A stretch of DNA of 10,265 nt from JAJNBA01 sp035696925 (lineage in GTDB: Bacteria; Actinomycetota; UBA4738; HRBIN12): contig DASSDW010000184.1 in NCBI GenBank assembly GCA_035696925.1, positions 1 to 10,265 on the forward strand, read 5' to 3'. The notes beneath the pieces were generated by a model. It did no database searches, was not told the origin of the DNA, and saw only the letters and a list, made by a program, of their open reading frames with translations. Both the position numbers and the translations under genes were made by a program. Positions 5,985 to 10,265 of this stretch are shown in pieces (within the stretch, counting starts at the first letter, position 1; each line of letters starts with the position of its first letter).

Positions 5985-6189
5985 CGGCGCGCTTGGCCCG
6001 ACGGATGGTGGTACCAACCTGCAGGGAGCTGGCCACTTCGATCGAGCATTTCACGATCGCCGCGTTAACGCGTGTCCCGGCAGAGAATCGTTGAGGTCGG
6101 CTCCGCCCTCCATCGTGGGCCGTCCGTCGATGCTTGCGATCATCGGGGCGAACATCAAGCTCCAGCCAATGAGTCTTCCCTCGAGCGAA

Positions 6190-6221
6190 CGCCGGCGCTG
6201 AGTGCAGCATCGGCGCCGGCG
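6190..6221. repeat. GC-rich hairpin
   Basis: CGCCGGCGC (6190-6198) pairs perfectly with GCGCCGGCG (6213-6221) around a 14-base loop. It lies about 200 bases after the DUF7144-like stop and has no T-tract, so a terminator role is uncertain. Confidence 0.45.
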
Positions 6222-6339
6222 CATAGCCGTACACGCGGCGCGAGGTCCTCGAGATCGGCCGGGCGTTCATTCGCATCAGTACCAGGTTCGCCGCCGGTGG
6301 AAGCCGGAGCGAAGACCCGTACGCCACCCTGCACAGGGT

Positions 6340-6345
6340 TATAGT
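6340..6345 (+). promoter_or_regulatory. Possible -10 element of membrane protein copy B
   Basis: TATAGT matches the -10 consensus at five of six positions and lies 29 bases before the GTG at 6375. No recognisable -35 box is found 17 bases upstream, which is common in actinobacterial promoters. Confidence 0.3.
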
Positions 6346-6374
6346 CACCCGAATCGACAGGGGAGGACGACGGA

Positions 6375-6683
6375 GTGCTGGTTGGAGGGTGCTTGCTGGC
6401 CCTCATGGGGGCGTTCGCGCCGCGGCTCTTGTTCTTGATCGTATGGGTAGCGCGCCCGGCATACGTGGACGCGGCGTTCGATACGTTCATCCTGCCGCTG
6501 CTCGGGGTCATCTTCCTTCCCTTCACGACGTTGCTTTGGATGGTCCTGTCTGCCCCATCCAGAAGCAGCGTGGAAGGGTTCGACTGGTTCTGGATCACCC
6601 TGGCCGTCGTGATCGATCTGGTTCACTACGGAGGCACGTACGGACTGCGAGGGCGGTTCCGCGGACGGACCTCAACTGCCTGA
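6375..6683 (+). CDS. Small membrane protein, copy B of a family present twice in the window
   Basis: The protein has 102 residues from GTG 6375, with GGGAGG at 6361-6366, eight bases upstream. It aligns along its whole length with the product of 3296-3000. Shared blocks are GAFAPRLLFLI against AAFAPRLLFLI, ARPxYVDAxFDTF, LPLLG, FLPFxTL, VEGFDWFWI, HY and the final STA. By hand I count roughly 60% identity, and the DNA is also alike around the PRLLF block. It has two strong hydrophobic segments and a weaker third, then a basic tail (RGRFRGR). Function is unknown. Copy A sits in a gene run behind GH15, whereas this copy stands alone with its own probable promoter. Confidence 0.85.
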   Translation: MLVGGCLLALMGAFAPRLLFLIVWVARPAYVDAAFDTFILPLLGVIFLPFTTLLWMVLSAPSRSSVEGFDWFWITLAVVIDLVHYGGTYGLRGRFRGRTSTA

Positions 6684-7301
6684 ATCTCCTCCTCCCACGC
6701 GGGCATGGCTCCGGAGACCGGCGCGACTCATGCAAGCAGCGTTGGATCGCGACTTGTCTCATCGGTTCTGATGATCCTCGGTCGCGCGGGCGTTTGGCCG
6801 CCACTCGAGAACGAGGCCGAGTACACGAGACTTCGTGGCTGCGGTGAGGATCCTCATCGGAGGGGGCAGATGCTTCGATCTCAGCCCGTCATGCGAAGTT
6901 CCTTCGCGAGAACGGTTTCATCCTCATCGCACGATGCACGCTCATTCGCTTCGGTTAGGTTGACTGCTGCGGAACCGAGCGGTGTGTGCGCGCTTGGATG
7001 AGGCGAGCTCGCCTACGGACGAAAATGCCCAGCCGGAGGACTCGGCATCCTCTCCGCGCCACCTCATCTCAGTGGGCGAGATGCTCAAGAGCTTCCGGTG
7101 CACTGCGCGAACCCTCGCTTAGAGTCGCACTCGGCCGCCCCTCCGGCATAGACGCGGGACGCGCTTTCCGGTCCGGTTCCGGCTGCCCGCTCCTTCGGAC
7201 GGCGCATTCTCATCCCATCGGGGTGATGTGGCCGCATCAATCTGAGGGGAATATGGTGTCCGGTCGGCGGTGTCGTCATACGTCGAAAGCGAGGAGGAAG
7301 G
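6684..7301. other. 618-base stretch without a recognisable gene
   Basis: I looked in all frames and saw no protein resembling a known family; the open frames of about 70-130 codons look like chance GC-rich frames. Visible structure is limited to a 14-base perfect palindrome at 7001-7014 and an inverted repeat CATCTC/GAGATG at 7065-7070 and 7078-7083. A decayed gene too degraded to recognise is possible. Confidence 0.45.
7001..7014. repeat. 14-base perfect palindrome
   Basis: AGGCGAGCTCGCCT reads the same on both strands. It lies about 290 bases before the 424-residue membrane protein frame. It could be an operator, but GC-rich palindromes also occur by chance. Confidence 0.35.
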
Positions 7302-7442
7302 GTCACGAGCGCACCCCAAGACCCACATGCGGCAGAGACGCCGTCCCAGCCGACCGCCGACCGATCTGAGGACGCCTCCCAACTCTCGCAGGAGAATGCT
7401 CGACTGCAGGCAGAGCTGGAATCCCTCCGTGAGTCGAAGGCG
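7302..7442 (+). other. In-frame N-terminal extension of the membrane protein, starting at a GTC
   Basis: The frame of the downstream gene stays open and reads (V)TSAPQDPHAAETPSQ, then an acidic linker, then SQLSQENARLQAELESL and RESKALRK. This is a plausible disordered start followed by a short coiled coil with leucines every seven residues. GAGGAGGAAG (7291-7300) lies just before GTC ACG AGC. Actinobacterial proteins often begin GTG ACG, so the GTC may be a mutated or misread GTG. There is no ATG, GTG or TTG in frame before 7443. Confidence 0.5.
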
Positions 7443-8717
7443 TTGAGGAAGAGCTCCGGTCGGCGGCGAATCCGTCAGGTCCTGGCCGGCGTCCTCGTCG
7501 TACTGACGAGTCTCTGCATCGTGGCTGCTACGATCGGGATCTGGACCCAGCGCACGCTCTCGGATAGGGACCGGTTCGTGGCGCTCGTCGCGCCGCTCGC
7601 CGACGACCCGGCCGTGACCAACCCACTCGCTGCGAAGCTCTCCGAAGAGGTCTTCCTCGCGCTCGACGTCGAGACCCGTATCGAAGAGACCCTGGAGTCG
7701 GTCCCTGACCTCCCCCCGCAGGCGAGCTTCCTCGCCGGTCCGATCACGGCCGGTGTCCAGAGCTTCGTCCAGCAGAAGGTGGAGGATTTCCTGGCCTCGC
7801 CGGCGTTCGCCCAACTGTGGGTGAATCTCAATCGGCAGCTCCACGTGAAGGTGCAAGCGCTCCTGAATGAGGACTACGAGCAGCTCCCGAACGTCGAGAT
7901 CAGTGGTGGAGAGATCCAACTCAATCTCGTCTCCATCGTCGCCGTGATCATCCAGCGGTTAGCGCAAGGCGGCGTCGACGTCCTCGGGATCGATGTGACG
8001 GTCCCGAGCATCCCGACGACGCTCGGATCATCAGAGGCGATCGATCGGTTGGGCGTTGCCCTCGGCGTGACGCTGCCATCCGACTTCGGCCAGGTCACCG
8101 TCATGAGCGCCACGGAGCTGTCCGGGTACCAGGATGCCGTTCGAACGATGAAGCGACTCGTCGTGGCCACGTTCCTGCTCAGCCTGATCCTGCTGGCGCT
8201 CACGATCGTGGTAGCACCCAACCACCGCCGGGGGGTGATCTGGCTCGGAGTCGGCGTGGTTGCCGTGCTATTCCTGGCCGGCGTGTTCCTCCGTCGCGTC
8301 GAGGCCAGCATCGTCGACGCGATCGAGGGCCCCGGCGCCAAGATCGCCGCACAGGATGTGTTCGACCAGGTGAGCTCGAGCCTCCGCCTGGCGGGTCTGC
8401 TCGTGCTCACGATCGGGATCGTCGCCGCCTTGCTCGCGTACCTCCTGGGACGGCCACCGTGGTTCCGGCGAACCGCGGGCTGGTGGGAACGGATCACGGC
8501 GTCCCGGCCGGATGGGAGTGAGCTGGAGGTCTGGGTCGCCGAACATGCGGATCCCGTCCGGGTCGCGGGTGGAGTCGTCGCGGCGTTCGTGCTCTTCCTG
8601 ACGGGGATCGACTGGATCCCCATCGCGATGGTGGGCCTGCTGTTCGGCCTCTTCCTGTGGGGAGTGGCGACCGCAGAGCATCGCGTCCGACCGCCGGAGC
8701 TCGCGCCGCAGGACTAG
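7443..8717 (+). CDS. Large membrane protein with a long extracytoplasmic domain, function unknown
   Basis: From the TTG at 7443 the protein has 424 residues. TTG is the first standard start in frame but has a poor ribosome site and falls inside a helix that continues upstream (see 7302-7442), so the true protein is probably about 471 residues. After a basic stretch (SSGRRRIRQ), helix 1 lies at about 12-34. Residues 35-237 form a probably external domain containing RDRFVALVAPLADDPAV, SFVQQKVEDFLASPAFAQLW and IDVTVPSIPTTLG. Further helices lie at about 238-258, 264-283, 315-335 and 373-409, the last as a hairpin around GIDWIP. It resembles unnamed actinobacterial integral membrane proteins. Its stop overlaps, within CTAG at 8714-8717, the stop of the opposite-strand channel pseudogene. 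Confidence 0.85.
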   Translation: MRKSSGRRRIRQVLAGVLVVLTSLCIVAATIGIWTQRTLSDRDRFVALVAPLADDPAVTNPLAAKLSEEVFLALDVETRIEETLESVPDLPPQASFLAGPITAGVQSFVQQKVEDFLASPAFAQLWVNLNRQLHVKVQALLNEDYEQLPNVEISGGEIQLNLVSIVAVIIQRLAQGGVDVLGIDVTVPSIPTTLGSSEAIDRLGVALGVTLPSDFGQVTVMSATELSGYQDAVRTMKRLVVATFLLSLILLALTIVVAPNHRRGVIWLGVGVVAVLFLAGVFLRRVEASIVDAIEGPGAKIAAQDVFDQVSSSLRLAGLLVLTIGIVAALLAYLLGRPPWFRRTAGWWERITASRPDGSELEVWVAEHADPVRVAGGVVAAFVLFLTGIDWIPIAMVGLLFGLFLWGVATAEHRVRPPELAPQD

Positions 8718-9420
8718 GTCGGAACCCGATCATCCGTCATTGGGCACGTCGCGCGTGGTGTCCCCACGAGGTTGCGGCCGCCAGGCGTGACGGCTTTCGC
8801 CTCAGCTTTCACGAGGAACAGCTGCCCGATTAGCATCTCCAGGACAGCGAAGGATTGTCCCGGGTTCCCCGCAGGGACGAGGTTGCCGTAGCCGGTCGTG
8901 GTGAGCGTAATGAACGGGAAGAACAGATCCTGCGGTACGTCCCGTCCCCGAAGCCCCGAAGAAGGGACCCGCCTGGATCGCTCCCAGAACGCGAACGCGA
9001 AGAACATCCCATCATGAGCTAGGCGGCGATCGCGCCGTTCACTGCCTCTTTATCAACCGTCGCCTCAGCACCAGGTGACGGACGATCTCGACGGATCGCC
9101 GAGATAGAGGAGGGCGCTCACGAGAGACATGGATCCGTTGTCGCCAACCTGGTCTGGGATGAAGACATTCGGGATCCACGACCGTTCCAGCAAGCGCAGC
9201 GAGCACGCTCGCGAACAATCGGAGGCGGCGACGAGCGTCGGACGCCGGAAGGATCACCCAGATCGTCGGACTGCGCTGCCACGACGAGCGAAACGAACCG
9301 GCCCTTCGTTAACGTGATGAGAGCACATACGTCAGCAGGATGAGCGGAGCACCAACCCATAGCTGTCGGCGAGTAGAACGCCTCAATCAGCCGCCGAGGC
9401 CGGCCTCGCCGGGCCGCTCG
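8714..9420 (-). pseudogene. Decayed potassium/ion channel gene with many frameshifts and a nonsense codon
   Basis: Pieces of one protein appear in order on the minus strand but in changing frames: RLIEAFYS, ADSYGLVL, LILLTYVLS, KGRFVSLVVAA, PTIWVILPASDARRRLRLF, ASVLAALAGTVV, NVFIPDQVGDNGSMSLVSAL, LYLGDP, VEIVRHLVLRRRL, VNGAIAA, then a TAG at 9021-9019 where a Tyr codon would be expected, LMMG, MFFAFAFW, GAIQAGPFFGASGTGR, and DVPQDLFFPFITL with TTTGYGNLVPAGNPG. The TTTGYGN (8902-8882) is the selectivity filter of two-helix potassium channels, followed by a pore helix SFAVLEMLIGQLFLV. The next residues KAEAKAV carry charges that look out of place. At least six frame changes plus one stop rule out a working product. 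Neighbouring long genes are intact, so general sequencing error is unlikely. No start codon is found near the 5' end; the boundary at 9420 is approximate. Confidence 0.8.
8882..8902 (-). other. K+ channel selectivity-filter motif TTTGYGN
   Basis: The GYG core with preceding threonines identifies the pore loop of the channel pseudogene. It is intact although the rest of the gene is broken. Confidence 0.8.
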
Positions 9421-9454
9421 TGTCGACGTTCAGGGGATCTCCGACATCAGCGCA

Positions 9455-9811
9455 TCAACGAGCGGAGGGATCCTCGAGCCTCTCGAGCGCGGACTCGATG
9501 TCGTACCCCAGCGCGTTGGCCAGTGCCGGTGCTGCGGCGACGACCCGGGCGAAGCCGACGACAGGCGCAACCGCGCATAGCATGCCGACGATCTCGTCGA
9601 CCGTCGCACCGGCCGCGAGAGCGGTGTCAACGCTCGACCCGTACGACGCGGGGGCTGCGTCGATTGCGATGAGCACGCCGAGCCGAACGAGTGCTTGGGT
9701 CCGCGGATCGAGCGCACATCCCGACCCTGGCTCCGTCTCTCCCATCAAGGCGGACTGAACGGAAGACTCGTCATTGAGGGCCAGTGAAAGCAGCGTGCGC
9801 TCGCTTTCCAT
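9455..9811 (-). CDS. Carboxymuconolactone decarboxylase/AhpD-like family protein lacking CxxC
   Basis: Start set at ATG 9811, giving 118 residues. Relatives that I know begin with a similar RTLLxxLALNDE segment, and AGGAG lies 11 bases upstream. A GTG at 9904 would add 31 unrelated-looking residues. The core is LDPRTQALVRLGVLIAIDAA (34-53), then PASYGSSVDTALAAGATVDEI (54-74) and VAPVVGFARVVAAAPALANA (81-100), ending GYDIESALERLED. This is the all-helical CMD fold, which forms oligomers. In AhpD-type peroxidases the stretch after the first helix holds CxxC; here it reads APAS, so thiol peroxidase activity is not expected. The true substrate is unknown. It follows the LuxR-type gene on the same strand by 132 bases. 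Confidence 0.85.
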   Translation of the reverse strand: MESERTLLSLALNDESSVQSALMGETEPGSGCALDPRTQALVRLGVLIAIDAAPASYGSSVDTALAAGATVDEIVGMLCAVAPVVGFARVVAAAPALANALGYDIESALERLEDPSAR

Positions 9812-9943
9812 GGCGGGGTCGACTCCTCTCAAAGGGTCCGCCCGGAGGGAATCCCCCTCCACGCCCATCACACCGGAGGGCGTCCACGCTTTCATCATCC
9901 TCACGGGATGAAACCTGCCCGGGCCGACTGGAGCCGGGGTCGG

Positions 9944-10265
9944 CTACGCGTCCAAGAGACCCAAGGCGATCGCACGCTCGATCGCTTCACCGCGTGATGT
10001 CACGCCGAGCTTCCGGTAGACCGAGATCGCCTGCGTCTTCACTGTGTGCGGCGAGAGGTGCATCTGCTCCCCGATCTGGCGGAATGAGAAGTACGTCGGC
10101 AGGAACGGGAGGAGCTTCAGCTCCGCCGTCGTGAGGGTCGACGAACCGGGGGTCCCTCCGCTGACGGCTCGGAGCTGCATCCGCAGATCCTCGGCCTCCT
10201 GAGCGAGTACACCCAGCGCCGGTCGTCTGCGTAGTAGGTCGCCCACCTCTCTGAGGAGCAATCGA
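9944..10265 (-). CDS. LuxR-type HTH transcriptional regulator, C-terminal part (runs off right edge)
   Basis: The frame is open to the window edge and ends at TAG 9946-9944, so only the last 106 or so residues are visible. After a helical segment (REVGDLLRRR, EAEDLRMQLRAV) that may be the end of a TPR-like domain, the DNA-binding domain begins at LTTAELKLLPFLPTYFSF. It continues with RQIGEQMHLSPHTVKTQ and AISVYRKLGVTSRGEAIERA, then IALGLLDA. The helix-turn-helix IGEQMHLSPHTVKTQ and the YRKLGV(T/S)SR helix are hallmarks of GerE/LuxR domains. The form with LPFLPTYFSFRQIGE is common in large actinobacterial LuxR proteins with ATPase and TPR parts, so the full gene may be long. It may control itself or the CMD-like gene behind it; the sequence does not show this directly. 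Confidence 0.9.
   Translation of the reverse strand, partial: RLLLREVGDLLRRRPALGVLAQEAEDLRMQLRAVSGGTPGSSTLTTAELKLLPFLPTYFSFRQIGEQMHLSPHTVKTQAISVYRKLGVTSRGEAIERAIALGLLDA

Larger units (their letters stand above)
5985..6374. other. Intergenic region between the DUF7144-like gene and membrane protein copy B
   Basis: No convincing gene is seen on either strand. A minus-strand frame across most of it (6348-5932) runs into the DUF7144-like gene and resembles nothing I know. The region holds the hairpin at 6190-6221 and a possible promoter close to the next gene. Confidence 0.5.

Noticed and set aside
5932..6348. 138-codon minus-strand frame between the DUF7144-like gene and membrane protein copy B
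   Set aside because: A stretch reading VNAAIVKCSIEVASSLQVG briefly suggested a SRPBCC-like start, but nothing follows to support it and it overlaps the DUF7144-like gene.
6705..7001. 98-codon plus-strand frame
   Set aside because: No hydrophobic or domain pattern, and no good ribosome site.
6986..7369. 127-codon plus-strand frame before the large membrane protein
   Set aside because: Arg/Ser/Pro-rich chance frame. It overlaps the better N-terminal extension, which is in another frame.
7119..8623. Long minus-strand frames opposite the 424-residue membrane protein
   Set aside because: Their compositions (Glu/Arg-rich or Ser/Thr/Arg-rich) are typical antisense shadows in GC-rich DNA, while the plus strand has clear helices.
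8714..9007. 97-codon minus-strand frame as a stand-alone small potassium channel
   Set aside because: It has the filter but lacks a full first pore helix in frame. The missing parts lie upstream in other frames, so it is a piece of a pseudogene.

Overview
The window is high-GC DNA with the codon bias, GTG starts and protein families of a free-living actinobacterium (Actinomycetota). It has GH15 trehalase/glucoamylase-like, DUF7144-type and large unnamed membrane proteins, a LuxR-type regulator and a CMD-like protein, but no marker fixes the class. I saw no rRNA, tRNA, CRISPR array or transposase.

Left part (1-1753). The first 83 bases hold the start of a minus-strand TIR-domain gene that runs off the left edge. 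A 487-base region with several dyads separates it from a divergent plus-strand gene (571-1395) for a protein with two Cys/His metal-site candidates, one a classically spaced C2H2 finger. That gene converges on a 67-residue zinc-ribbon protein (1753-1550).

Middle (1882-5214), all minus strand. In reading order: an intact GH15 glycosidase (5214-3337), a 98-residue membrane protein (3296-3000), a multi-span membrane protein (2959-2444) and an MFS remnant (2379-1882) that appears to have lost its middle by an in-frame deletion. Spacing suggests one transcription unit led by the GH15 gene.

Right part (5215-10265). A hairpin-rich divergent spacer with an imperfect 22-base inverted repeat leads to a plus-strand DUF7144-like gene (5592-5984), then to a second copy of the 98-residue membrane protein (6375-6683; about 60% identical by hand alignment). 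After a 620-base stretch without a recognisable gene comes a 424-residue membrane protein. Its reading frame continues upstream through a helical, leucine-rich segment to a GTC where a GTG start would be expected. It converges on a heavily frameshifted potassium-channel pseudogene (9420-8714) that still shows a TTTGYGN selectivity filter. The window closes with minus-strand genes for a CMD/AhpD-like protein without the CxxC pair (9811-9455) and a LuxR-type HTH protein that runs off the right edge.

The overall picture is a patchwork of small envelope proteins plus one carbohydrate enzyme, with two damaged genes. The most promising lead towards a new system is the TIR gene and its divergent Cys/His-rich neighbour, but most of the TIR gene lies outside the window.
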